Origin: Planctomyces sp.
Lineage (GTDB): Bacteria; Planctomycetota; Planctomycetia; Planctomycetales; Planctomycetaceae
DNA length: 5,706 nucleotides
Direction: 5' to 3'
NCBI GenBank assembly: GCA_005809115.1
Contig: SYLK01000403.1
Span: 1-5,706 of the forward strand
Position numbers and translations under genes: made by a program. Below are positions 1 through 5,706 of the stretch, in pieces (the stretch's first letter is position 1; every line of letters begins with the position of its first letter). The notes beneath the pieces were generated by a model. The model made no database searches and was not told the DNA's origin. It saw only the letters and a program-made list of their open reading frames with translations.

Positions 1-262
1 CCGACCGTCCCGGGGTACATGCGGACGACGCGCACCGGACACAACCACTTACACAGACATGACTTAAGGAATTCTCCGGGACTGCAGCCGGTATTGACCC
101 AGTGTGGGAGAACGCCTTAAGATTCCGGTCTCACCCGAGTTCTGTCTTTCCGGTGATTCGTCGTCCCCTCTCTGGCGCCTGGAAAGTTTCTGGCAGGCGT
201 CTGTCCGCCCCATCCATCGCCCACTTCGTTCGAAATGCAGTTGTCCTGAATCTGGCCTGTGA
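1..262. other. Upstream non-coding region / probable 5' leader of the LptD-like gene
   Basis: No recognisable gene. All three plus-strand frames entering from the left edge stop early, at about 62, 67 and 120, and their short translations resemble nothing I know, so the tail of an upstream gene can be neither shown nor excluded. Two frames are open from about 63 and 98 up to the next gene's start, but they lack ATG starts and Shine-Dalgarno sites. The region carries a possible promoter at 94-123 and an imperfect direct repeat at 63-79 and 116-128. Confidence 0.6.
94..123 (+). promoter_or_regulatory. Possible sigma70-type promoter upstream of the LptD-like gene
   Basis: TTGACC at 94-99 matches five of six bases of the -35 consensus TTGACA. 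An 18-base spacer separates it from TAAGAT at 118-123, which matches four of six bases of TATAAT. Transcription would begin near 130 and leave a leader of about 130 bases before the ATG at 263. The -10 match is only fair, and promoter rules in planctomycetes are poorly defined, so this is a pattern match and not a proven promoter. Confidence 0.27.
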
Positions 263-352
263 ATGACACGTCGGACCTGCCTGTCATTGGTGCGCCTGCT
301 ATTGTCAGCAACGGTGTTGCTTGTCGGAGTTCGTGTTGCGCCCGGTCAGGCA
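263..352 (+). other. Signal-peptide-coding segment (Sec type) of the LptD-like protein
   Basis: Codons 1-30 encode a basic n-region (MTRRTCLSLVR), a leucine/valine-rich core (LLLSATVLLVGV) and a c-region ending in PGQA. Cleavage after A30 fits signal peptidase I, with Gly at -3 and Ala at -1. There is an RR pair, but it lacks the F-L-K context of a Tat signal, so Sec export is favoured. No lipobox cysteine is present, so it is not a lipoprotein. Confidence 0.75.
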
Positions 353-3295
353 ACGGACGCGGGTACTGTGCCACAGGTTGCGGACGAGTTGCCGGTCATC
401 TCGGATGATATCGAGCAGCCGATTCGGATTCGCGCTGACTTTGACGAAGTGATCACGCTCGGGGGGATGGAACTTCATCTGCTGGCAGGGCAGGCGGAGC
501 TGACGCAGGGCAGCGTTACGATGTCTGCCCGCAGGATGGTAATCGCATCATCGTCACAGGGAGGCAGTTTTGACGTCCGGGCATACGGGGAGGACGTGGT
601 GTTCCGCAATCAGGATGGCCAGCGCAGTCCGGCTTCCAGAACGATCCGTCTTCAGGCGACAACAGCCCCGGTATTTCTGGTGCCACAGGGGACGGTGGCG
701 GCTTCGCCGGAAAATCCGCTGCTGCAGCGCGCCGTGCCACGGCTGTTTCCGGGAGAACCGAGTGCCACCACGCGAACGGCGATGCAGGTGACGCCGGAAT
801 CAGCCTTTCCAGCCACGGCCATTCCGTTTGCCGGGAGGCAGGCACAGGCCACGCGACGAATTCGGTTTCTGCCACGTTCCAGCCAGCCATTCAGCGTGGA
901 CACATTCATCAGTCGCGACACGGTCCCGGAGGAGCAGGTGATTGTCATCACCGGGGGCGTGAACCTGCTGATCGAGGGTCTGGAGTTCGATAATTCCGGC
1001 CAGCAGATCTCACCCGGTGTGATTGACATCTCCGCCGACCGGATTGTCGCGTGGACCCAGACGATCGAGGACGGCCGCCTGCAGTCAGGTACGGAGTTCG
1101 TTCATCCTGCGGAAACTCGGTTTCAGGTGTATCTTGAAGGCAACATCGTGATTCGGCACAAGCAGAACACGATTACGGCCACGCATGCGTTTTTCGATGT
1201 GAACAACGATCGAGCGCTGATGCTGAATGCGGAGCTGCGTGCCGTGGTGCCGACCCCTCAGGTGGTATTTCGGGTTCGGGCAGAACGAATGCGGCAGTTG
1301 TCGCGCGATCGTTTTCACGCACAGAATGCGTGGGCCACGACCAGTCCTTATGGTGAACCCGGGTATCGGCTGCAGGCAACGGACATTTTTGTGGAACCGG
1401 GAATGGCCGTGCCGTTTACGGAAGTCGATCAGATCACGGGACAGCAGGTGCTTGTGTGGCGGGAGTCCACATGGGTAACCAGCGAGAACAATCGGCTGAT
1501 CGTGGGGAACACGCCTCTGTTCTGGCTGCCGAGGATCAGTGGTCCGGCTGAGGATCCCGGAATTCCGATTCGCCGCGCCACGGTCAATCAGGACAGCATC
1601 TTTGGCCTGCAGATCCGGACGGTATGGGATCTGACCCGGGTGCTGGGGCTGCGGAAACAGCCGGGAACCGACCTGAACCTGCTGGCCAACTACATGTCAG
1701 AGCGAGGCCCGGGGGTCGGCAGCAGTGCAAAGTATTCCGGAGCAAACCCGCTGGGAGCATACGAGGGAAACGGCACGCTGTATTACCAGTACGACAGCGG
1801 GACGGACAATCTGGGACGGGATCGCAGACGACTGGAACCGGAATCCGAGCACCGGGGCGAAGCAACCTGGCGGCATCGTCAGCGGCTTCCGGACGGAGCG
1901 ATCATTTTTGGAGAAATCGGTTTCCTGTCGGACCGCAACTATCTGGAACAGTACGACGAGACGCGGTTTGACACTGACAAGGATGTGGAGACCCTGCTGG
2001 GAATCCGGCAGGATCTGGGTGCCTGGAGCGGCCAGTTATGGGCGCGTCCGCAGCTCTACCAGTTTGAAGCGAACACGCAGTGGCTGCCTCGAGCTGATGG
2101 ATACAGTTTCTCTCAGCCACTGCTGGGAGGTCTGGCATACTGGTCGTCGCATTCCAGCGTGGGCTATGCCGACAGCAATACGATGGAGCCACCGAGTGAC
2201 CCGAACGATCCCTTCACGCCGCTGGGGCTGCCCTACACGTTCAATGGTTCCGGTACGGTCGCGATGACGAGGCATGAAGTCGACGCACCGTTTATGCTTG
2301 GCCCGGTCAACGTGGACCCGTTTGTCATCGGTGAAGCTGCCTGGTGGGAGGAGGGACTGGCGGCGGACAGCGTGGATCGTTACCTGCTGACGGCCGGGGT
2401 GCGTGCGCGTCTGTCTGCTTCGCGTGTGATGCCGTTCGTGAACAGTGATCTGCTGAATCTGCGGGGGCTGGCTCATAAGCATGAAACCATTCTGGAATAC
2501 TCACATACGGACGCATCCCGCGGGATCAGCGAGATCCCTCAGTACAATGAGATTGACGAGAACTCCCAGGAGCGATTCCGCACGCGGTACACGAATCAGA
2601 TTTTTCCCGGCGTGATTCCGGCGGAGTTCAATCCTCGAAATTACGCGATTCGTCAGGGTGCGGGGCTGTGGACCAGTGTTCCGTGGCACGAAATGGCCGA
2701 CGACCAGCAGCTGCTGCGTCTGTCATTCCGCAACCGGCTGCAGACCAAAGCCGGCCCTCTGAACGCTCAGCGAACGCGGGACTGGGTTGTCTGGGAGAGT
2801 GGCCTGTCGTATTTTCCGGATTCCGCACGCGACAATTTCGGAGAAGACATCGGACTGATCTACAACAATTTTCGCTGGAACGTGAGCGATCGCACCAGTC
2901 TGCTGGCGGACAGCATGCGCGACGTGTTTGACAACAGTCAGGACATCTGGAGTGTCGGGGTGCTGAGTCAGCGCAGCACCCGTGGCAGCGTCTACCTCTC
3001 CTATCGCCAGGTGGACGTCGGCAGCTTTCTGGACAGCCGCATTGTGACGGGCAGTTACAGCTATCAGATGAGCCCGAAGTGGATTTCCACCGCGGCGTAT
3101 GCCTATGACGTGGCAGAGAATGCTTCGCGCGGGTCATCTGTGACACTCAGCCGTGTCGGGCTGGACTGGATTCTGCATCTGGGGCTGGGATTTGACTTCA
3201 GCAAGGACAATGTCGGTCTGGGCATCTCCCTCGAACCGCGGCTTGGTCCTCCCACCGCCTCGAACCTGGGTTATCTCATGGGAATCGGGCGCTGA
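263..3295 (+). CDS. LptD/OstA-like outer-membrane protein (LPS-assembly-type beta-barrel)
   Basis: A 1010-residue exported protein, probably an outer-membrane barrel that inserts lipopolysaccharide or a similar glycolipid. The start is fixed by an in-frame TGA at 260-262 just before the ATG, and a signal peptide begins at once: basic residues R3, R4 and R11, a hydrophobic core at 12-23, and likely cleavage after A30. Residues 52-143 and about 225-345 look like two OstA/LptA-type beta modules; the second carries GNIVIRHKQNTITATHAFFD at 293-312. Residues 141-224 form a Pro/Ala/Arg-rich linker. Residues 411-437 (RLIVGNTPLFWLPRISGP onward) resemble the LptD junction before its barrel, where a 'vgn.P.f.lP' pattern is common. 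Residues 440-1010 alternate polar and aromatic residues as in transmembrane beta strands, with acidic Pro/Asp-rich stretches such as 636-652 that could be loops. It is longer than E. coli LptD (784 residues), and its only cysteine is C6, inside the signal peptide. No good Shine-Dalgarno precedes the ATG. The family call is from pattern recognition; a different OstA-domain barrel is the main alternative. Confidence 0.72.
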   Translation: MTRRTCLSLVRLLLSATVLLVGVRVAPGQATDAGTVPQVADELPVISDDIEQPIRIRADFDEVITLGGMELHLLAGQAELTQGSVTMSARRMVIASSSQGGSFDVRAYGEDVVFRNQDGQRSPASRTIRLQATTAPVFLVPQGTVAASPENPLLQRAVPRLFPGEPSATTRTAMQVTPESAFPATAIPFAGRQAQATRRIRFLPRSSQPFSVDTFISRDTVPEEQVIVITGGVNLLIEGLEFDNSGQQISPGVIDISADRIVAWTQTIEDGRLQSGTEFVHPAETRFQVYLEGNIVIRHKQNTITATHAFFDVNNDRALMLNAELRAVVPTPQVVFRVRAERMRQLSRDRFHAQNAWATTSPYGEPGYRLQATDIFVEPGMAVPFTEVDQITGQQVLVWRESTWVTSENNRLIVGNTPLFWLPRISGPAEDPGIPIRRATVNQDSIFGLQIRTVWDLTRVLGLRKQPGTDLNLLANYMSERGPGVGSSAKYSGANPLGAYEGNGTLYYQYDSGTDNLGRDRRRLEPESEHRGEATWRHRQRLPDGAIIFGEIGFLSDRNYLEQYDETRFDTDKDVETLLGIRQDLGAWSGQLWARPQLYQFEANTQWLPRADGYSFSQPLLGGLAYWSSHSSVGYADSNTMEPPSDPNDPFTPLGLPYTFNGSGTVAMTRHEVDAPFMLGPVNVDPFVIGEAAWWEEGLAADSVDRYLLTAGVRARLSASRVMPFVNSDLLNLRGLAHKHETILEYSHTDASRGISEIPQYNEIDENSQERFRTRYTNQIFPGVIPAEFNPRNYAIRQGAGLWTSVPWHEMADDQQLLRLSFRNRLQTKAGPLNAQRTRDWVVWESGLSYFPDSARDNFGEDIGLIYNNFRWNVSDRTSLLADSMRDVFDNSQDIWSVGVLSQRSTRGSVYLSYRQVDVGSFLDSRIVTGSYSYQMSPKWISTAAYAYDVAENASRGSSVTLSRVGLDWILHLGLGFDFSKDNVGLGISLEPRLGPPTASNLGYLMGIGR

Positions 3296-3306
3296 GTCAG
3301 TCGCCG

Positions 3307-3321
3307 CCACCGAATCGGTGG
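3307..3321 (+). terminator. Short hairpin after the LptD-like gene, possible weak terminator
   Basis: CCACCG, a three-base AAT loop and CGGTGG form a perfect six-pair, GC-rich stem starting 12 bases after the TGA stop. No T-tract follows (the next bases are ACGTGCCG), so it is not a canonical intrinsic terminator. It could mark a Rho-type end or protect the 3' end of the transcript, or it could be chance. Confidence 0.25.
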
Positions 3322-3408
3322 ACGTGCCGTACCGTGCGGGGTGCTTGCCAGGAATTCAGCGTGCCTGATTGCCGGTGAATTTTCGCAGACCCGCCGGGGG
3401 GTTCACTG

Positions 3409-3435
3409 TCGACAAGCAGGACGACAGGCTATTAT
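3409..3435 (+). promoter_or_regulatory. Possible promoter of the Gfo/Idh/MocA gene, overlapping a TGTCGACA palindrome
   Basis: TCGACA at 3409-3414 matches five of six bases of the -35 consensus, and TATTAT at 3430-3435 matches five of six of the -10 consensus. The spacer is 15 bases, two shorter than the optimum, which weakens the call. Transcription would start near 3442, about 50 bases before the ATG. The -35 hexamer lies within the palindrome TGTCGACA (3407-3414), so a protein bound there would be placed to repress. Confidence 0.3.
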
Positions 3436-3480
3436 CTGATTTCGCTCAGAACCGCTGGCTCGATCCGGATCCTTTTGTGC

Positions 3481-3484
3481 GGAG
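3481..3484 (+). promoter_or_regulatory. Ribosome binding site that decides the oxidoreductase start
   Basis: GGAG lies six bases before the ATG at 3491. A GTG codon directly in front of it (3488-3490) is in the same frame and could also be read as a start, but it leaves only three bases after the GGAG, too close for normal initiation. ATG at 3491 is therefore preferred. Confidence 0.6.
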
Positions 3485-3490
3485 ACAGTG

Positions 3491-4813
3491 ATGGCATCAG
3501 ATTCAGAAATCGCGGGGCGACGTCAGTTCCTGAAATCCGCGGTGGCAGGGGCAGCCGCCGCAGCAGTCGGGGTGCCTTGTCGTGCAGGGCATTCGGCTGC
3601 GGATCGCATCGTGGTCGGGATCATTGGTCCGGGCGGCATGGGCATGAGCCACGTGCGTCATCTGTGCGAGCGGAAGGATGTCGCCATCGCTGCCGTCTGT
3701 GACGTCGATGAACAGCGCCTGATGAAAGCAGCCGAGCACGTGACGGCCGGCTCTGACAGCGTCCCGCGGGCAGAGAAGGATCTGCGCCGCGTGCTGGACG
3801 ACCCGGCGATTGATGCCGTCTTCATCGCTACGCCGGATCACTGGCACGCCCCGGCTGCCATTCTGGCGCTGAAAGCCGGGAAGCACGTCTATGTGGAAAA
3901 GCCCTGCTGCCACAATATTGCCGAGGGGCGGATGATGGCGCAGGCCGCTGCCGGTTCCGGGAAACTGCTGCAGGTGGGAACTCAGAGCCGCAGCACGGAC
4001 TTTGTCCGCGAGGCCATCCAGCGAATCCATGAAGGAGAGATCGGGGAGGTACTGGCAGCCAGGGCCTGGAACAGTCAGCTCCGCCGATCCATTGGAAAGA
4101 CGCAGCCGTCACAGGCACCGGATCATCTGGACTTCGACACCTGGCTCGGACCGGCTCCGGTAGTGCCCTACCGCGCGAATCTGCTGCCTGGCGTCTGGAG
4201 GTGGTGGTACGACTTCGGCTGTGGTGACATCGGCAACGACGGAGTTCATGACATCGACGTGGCCGTCTGGGGGCTGAATGTCACCACTCACCCGGAACGC
4301 ATGACATGTCTGGGCGGCAAGTACTTTTTCGACGACGATCAGCAGTTTCCGGACACGCAGTACGCCGTGTGTGAATACGCGGCCGAGACCAGTGGCAGGA
4401 AACGGCTGCTGACATTCGAGCAGCGCGACTGGTCGCCGTACGTTCAGGAAGGATATGAAAACGGCGCCGCATTCTACGGTACATCCGGCTGCCTGATCAT
4501 CGGCCACACCGTGGGTTACCGCATGTATCGTGAGCGAAACCAGCTGGCGGCTGAGCGGACCGGCGAGGCCGACCTGGTGGCTCATCACACGAATTTTCTG
4601 GACTGCATTCGCGGGATTCAGCCGCGGTTGAATGCGGATATCAGTGCGGGTCTGCTGAGTGCGGGGATTGTGCACCTGGCCAATATCGCTGCCAGGACGC
4701 GGGTCGTGCTCGAGTTCGATCCGCAGCGTGAGCAGATTACCAGTGATGCGGAAGCGCATGCTTTGGTGGGTCGCCGTTACCGCGACGGCCACTGGGCAGT
4801 CCCCACGGTCTGA
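3491..4813 (+). CDS. Tat-exported Gfo/Idh/MocA-family NAD(P)-dependent oxidoreductase
   Basis: A 440-residue member of the glucose-fructose oxidoreductase / inositol dehydrogenase / MocA family, which oxidises or reduces sugars and polyols with a nicotinamide cofactor. Residues 9-15 (GRRQFLK) form a twin-arginine motif, followed by an Ala-rich hydrophobic stretch at 16-29, so the protein should be exported folded, with cofactor bound, to the periplasm. The Rossmann fold shows GPGGMG at 46-51 after strand VVGII, and acidic D71 ends the second strand (AAVCDVD). TPDHWHAP at 114-121 and the family hallmark EKP at 136-138 are intact. VGTQSRS follows near 158. GNDGVHDID around 248-256 contains H253, at the position of the usual catalytic histidine. 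The C-terminal half has the bacterial-type family pattern: HHTNFLDCIRG from 365, then HLANIAAR and a final YRDGHWAVP. The length is normal for Tat-signalled planctomycete members. The start is supported by GGAG at 3481-3484. The substrate cannot be read from sequence. No sugar-utilisation partner is visible nearby. Confidence 0.93.
   Translation: MASDSEIAGRRQFLKSAVAGAAAAAVGVPCRAGHSAADRIVVGIIGPGGMGMSHVRHLCERKDVAIAAVCDVDEQRLMKAAEHVTAGSDSVPRAEKDLRRVLDDPAIDAVFIATPDHWHAPAAILALKAGKHVYVEKPCCHNIAEGRMMAQAAAGSGKLLQVGTQSRSTDFVREAIQRIHEGEIGEVLAARAWNSQLRRSIGKTQPSQAPDHLDFDTWLGPAPVVPYRANLLPGVWRWWYDFGCGDIGNDGVHDIDVAVWGLNVTTHPERMTCLGGKYFFDDDQQFPDTQYAVCEYAAETSGRKRLLTFEQRDWSPYVQEGYENGAAFYGTSGCLIIGHTVGYRMYRERNQLAAERTGEADLVAHHTNFLDCIRGIQPRLNADISAGLLSAGIVHLANIAARTRVVLEFDPQREQITSDAEAHALVGRRYRDGHWAVPTV
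3515..3580 (+). other. Twin-arginine (Tat) signal-coding segment of the oxidoreductase
   Basis: Codons 9-30 encode GRRQFLK followed by SAVAGAAAAAVGVP. This matches the RR-x-F-L-K core of Tat signals and a weakly hydrophobic, Ala/Gly-rich core typical of Tat substrates. C30 follows Pro and is not in a lipobox context, so lipid attachment is unlikely. In Zymomonas glucose-fructose oxidoreductase, a family relative, the Tat pathway carries the enzyme out with NADP already bound; the same logic probably applies here. Confidence 0.85.
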
Positions 4814-4836
4814 CGCGCACCACCCGAGGACGCCTG

Positions 4837-4846
4837 CTGTCGACAG
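4837..4846. repeat. Perfect palindrome CTGTCGACAG, possible operator
   Basis: The ten bases are their own reverse complement. Nine of them (CTGTCGACA) recur at 3406-3414 in the gap upstream of the oxidoreductase gene. I see no other copy of TGTCGACA in the window. A shared binding site for a dimeric regulator is possible, but chance is not excluded and no regulator is encoded here. Confidence 0.3.
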
Positions 4847-4864
4847 GGTTCCGCGTGCCGTGAC

Positions 4865-4878
4865 CCGCTTCGCAGCGG
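4865..4878 (+). other. Small GC-rich hairpin upstream of recG
   Basis: CCGCT, the loop TCGC and AGCGG form a perfect five-pair stem, 51 bases after the oxidoreductase stop and 28 bases before the recG start. There is no T-tract. It may be a weak terminator or transcript-processing element, or simply chance in GC-rich DNA. Confidence 0.2.
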
Positions 4879-4906
4879 ACAACCTCGCAGGATTTCCGAG
4901 CGATCC

Positions 4907-5706
4907 ATGTCCGATTCCGTTCGATTTCCACCGGCCCCGGCTGACCGATCATCGAATCCTCTGATGACGCCGGTGCAGTACGTCCCGACGGTCGGACCGC
5001 AGCGAGCCGCGCTGCTGCAGAATCTGGGCATCCACACGGCGCTCGATCTGCTGCTGCATGTGCCGCACGGAGTGAATGACTTTACCGACATGCGATCCGT
5101 ACCACAGCTGGTGCCGGAAGCTGAGCAGTCGGTGCATGGTCGAATTGTGGACCGCGACGCCCGATCACTTTCGAACGGACGTTCGCTGGTCGGAATCCTG
5201 CTCAACTGCAACGGCCACTTCGTGCGCGGGCTCTGGTTCAATCAGCCGTGGATGTTCCGGAAGTACCGGGACAACGAGCATCTGGTCTTCAGCGGCAAAC
5301 CACAGCGCAAGTCGGGTCGCTGGGAATTCAAAAACCCGAGGGTGCATCTGCTGACGGATGATGACGATGTGGACCAGGCGGTCGGAGTTCTGCCGCGCTA
5401 TGCCCTGACGGAAGGTATCCGGATGGAACAGATGCGGCGGATGACCCGGGTAGTGACGGATCTGTACGCTGACCTGGTGCCGGATCCGCTGCCGGAGGCA
5501 TGGCGTGAGCGACACCGGCTGCCGCATCTGAAGACCGCGCTGCGGAGCCTGCACGCACCCGAATCCGTGGCACAGTTCGATGCGGGCCGATACCGAGTGC
5601 TGCTGGATGACCTGCTCGAATTTCAACTGGGCCTGGCACTGCGACGACGGGTCTGGAACCACACGCTGCGGGCGCCCGTGATCACAGTGACTGCTCAGGT
5701 CGACGC
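4907..5706 (+). CDS. recG: ATP-dependent DNA helicase RecG, N-terminal part (cut by window end)
   Basis: RecG binds and remodels stalled replication forks and Holliday junctions. The 266 codons present cover the DNA-binding part only; the family is near 690 residues, so the ATPase motor lies past position 5706. Residues 28-51 (TVGPQRAALLQNLGIHTALD then LLLH) match the RecG N-terminal motif G-x-G-x-x-x-x-x-L-x-x-x-x-I-x-T-x-x-D-L-L-x-x-x-P. Residues 77-149 fit the OB-fold wedge domain, with LWFNQPWMFRKY (109-120) at the place of the conserved 'rfFN' strand. PRYALTEGIRMEQMRRM (163-179) matches the conserved 'PvYp.TeGl....lrk' motif, and the segment from LPHLKTALRSLHAPES through LLDDLLEFQLGLALRR (205-248) matches the region before the helicase core. 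The start at 4907 is chosen because a weak GAG lies six bases upstream; ATG at 4964 (codon 20) is an alternative with no visible Shine-Dalgarno, and the conserved region begins only after it. Position 61 onward (DMRSV) and the preceding HGVND differ from the usual RYEDRT. Confidence 0.94.
   Translation, partial: MSDSVRFPPAPADRSSNPLMTPVQYVPTVGPQRAALLQNLGIHTALDLLLHVPHGVNDFTDMRSVPQLVPEAEQSVHGRIVDRDARSLSNGRSLVGILLNCNGHFVRGLWFNQPWMFRKYRDNEHLVFSGKPQRKSGRWEFKNPRVHLLTDDDDVDQAVGVLPRYALTEGIRMEQMRRMTRVVTDLYADLVPDPLPEAWRERHRLPHLKTALRSLHAPESVAQFDAGRYRVLLDDLLEFQLGLALRRRVWNHTLRAPVITVTAQVD

Larger units (their letters stand above)
3296..3490. other. Intergenic gap between the LptD-like gene and the oxidoreductase gene
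   Basis: 195 bases with no supported gene. It contains a 6-bp hairpin just after the upstream stop codon (3307-3321), a TGTCGACA palindrome (3407-3414), a possible promoter (3409-3435), a 10-bp palindrome GATCCGGATC (3462-3471) and the GGAG ribosome binding site of the next gene (3481-3484). The concentration of such elements suggests that the oxidoreductase gene has its own transcription start; that is inference. Confidence 0.6.
4814..4906. other. Intergenic gap between the oxidoreductase gene and recG
   Basis: 93 bases without a gene. It holds the perfect 10-bp palindrome CTGTCGACAG (4837-4846) and a small hairpin (4865-4878). No T-tract follows either one. I see no convincing -35/-10 pair, so recG may be read from an upstream promoter or from one I cannot recognise. 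Confidence 0.55.

Noticed and set aside
1..120. Tail of an upstream gene entering from the left edge (frame 1 open to the TAA at 118-120)
   Set aside because: Only 39 codons, with an unremarkable His/Arg/Thr-rich translation and no recognisable C-terminal motif; it cannot be told from chance.
104..262. GTG-started 52-codon frame whose TGA directly abuts the LptD-like ATG
   Set aside because: No Shine-Dalgarno and no protein-like pattern, and it is in frame with the downstream gene, so it only reflects the open upstream frame. It serves mainly to fix the ATG at 263 as the start.
1725..2267. 180-codon plus-strand frame inside the LptD-like gene
   Set aside because: An out-of-frame shadow with an Arg/Trp/Ser-rich translation lacking domain features; the frame of the host gene is continuous across it, so no frameshift is needed.
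2628..3146. 172-codon minus-strand frame rich in Cys, Arg and Ser
   Set aside because: Its Cys/Arg/Ser-rich composition is the usual shadow of a GC-rich sense gene; it is fully inside the LptD-like gene and has no recognisable motif.
3462..3471. 10-bp palindrome GATCCGGATC before the oxidoreductase gene
   Set aside because: Too short and without a loop to form a stable hairpin; no second copy that I can see, so operator function is not supported.
3578..3580. Cysteine 30 of the oxidoreductase as a possible lipoprotein attachment site
   Set aside because: The preceding residues are Gly-Val-Pro, and proline at -1 does not fit a lipobox; a soluble Tat substrate is more likely.
4109..4882. 257-codon minus-strand open frame antisense to the oxidoreductase gene
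   Set aside because: It lies almost wholly opposite a gene with intact family motifs, its translation shows no recognisable domain, and long antisense frames are common in GC-rich DNA with few stop codons.

Overview
This window reads as an ordinary, densely coded stretch of chromosome from a Gram-negative bacterium, most likely a planctomycete (Planctomycetota). The reasons are the GC-rich coding sequence, the twin-arginine-signalled Gfo/Idh/MocA oxidoreductase of a kind strongly expanded in planctomycetes, and the large OstA/LptD-like outer-membrane protein. The phylum call is inference from protein style, because no rRNA or other marker is present. All three genes lie on the plus strand.

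Layout. Positions 1-262 have no convincing gene; they hold a possible promoter and an imperfect repeat around CTTAAG. Positions 263-3295 encode a 1010-residue exported protein. It has a signal peptide, two OstA/LptA-like beta modules, a segment resembling the LptD plug-to-barrel junction, and a long beta-rich C-terminal half that is probably an outer-membrane barrel. Positions 3296-3490 are an intergenic gap with a short hairpin just after the first stop codon and a possible promoter for the next gene. Positions 3491-4813 encode a 440-residue Tat-exported Gfo/Idh/MocA oxidoreductase with an intact Rossmann motif and EKP motif. Positions 4814-4906 are a 93-base gap with an inverted repeat and a small hairpin. 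From 4907 to the end of the window lies the N-terminal third (266 codons) of recG; the helicase motor lies beyond the window.

How the genes relate. The products belong to three different processes: outer-membrane or lipopolysaccharide assembly, periplasmic carbohydrate-type oxidoreduction, and replication-fork or recombination repair. They share orientation, but gaps of 195 and 93 bases and candidate regulatory sites between them argue against a tight functional operon. I found no mobile element, CRISPR array, tRNA, rRNA or clear intrinsic terminator, and no evidence of a new multi-gene system. The points most worth checking are the cysteine-free mature LptD-like protein with its unusual architecture, and a TGTCGACA palindrome that occurs once in each of the two gaps flanking the oxidoreductase gene.
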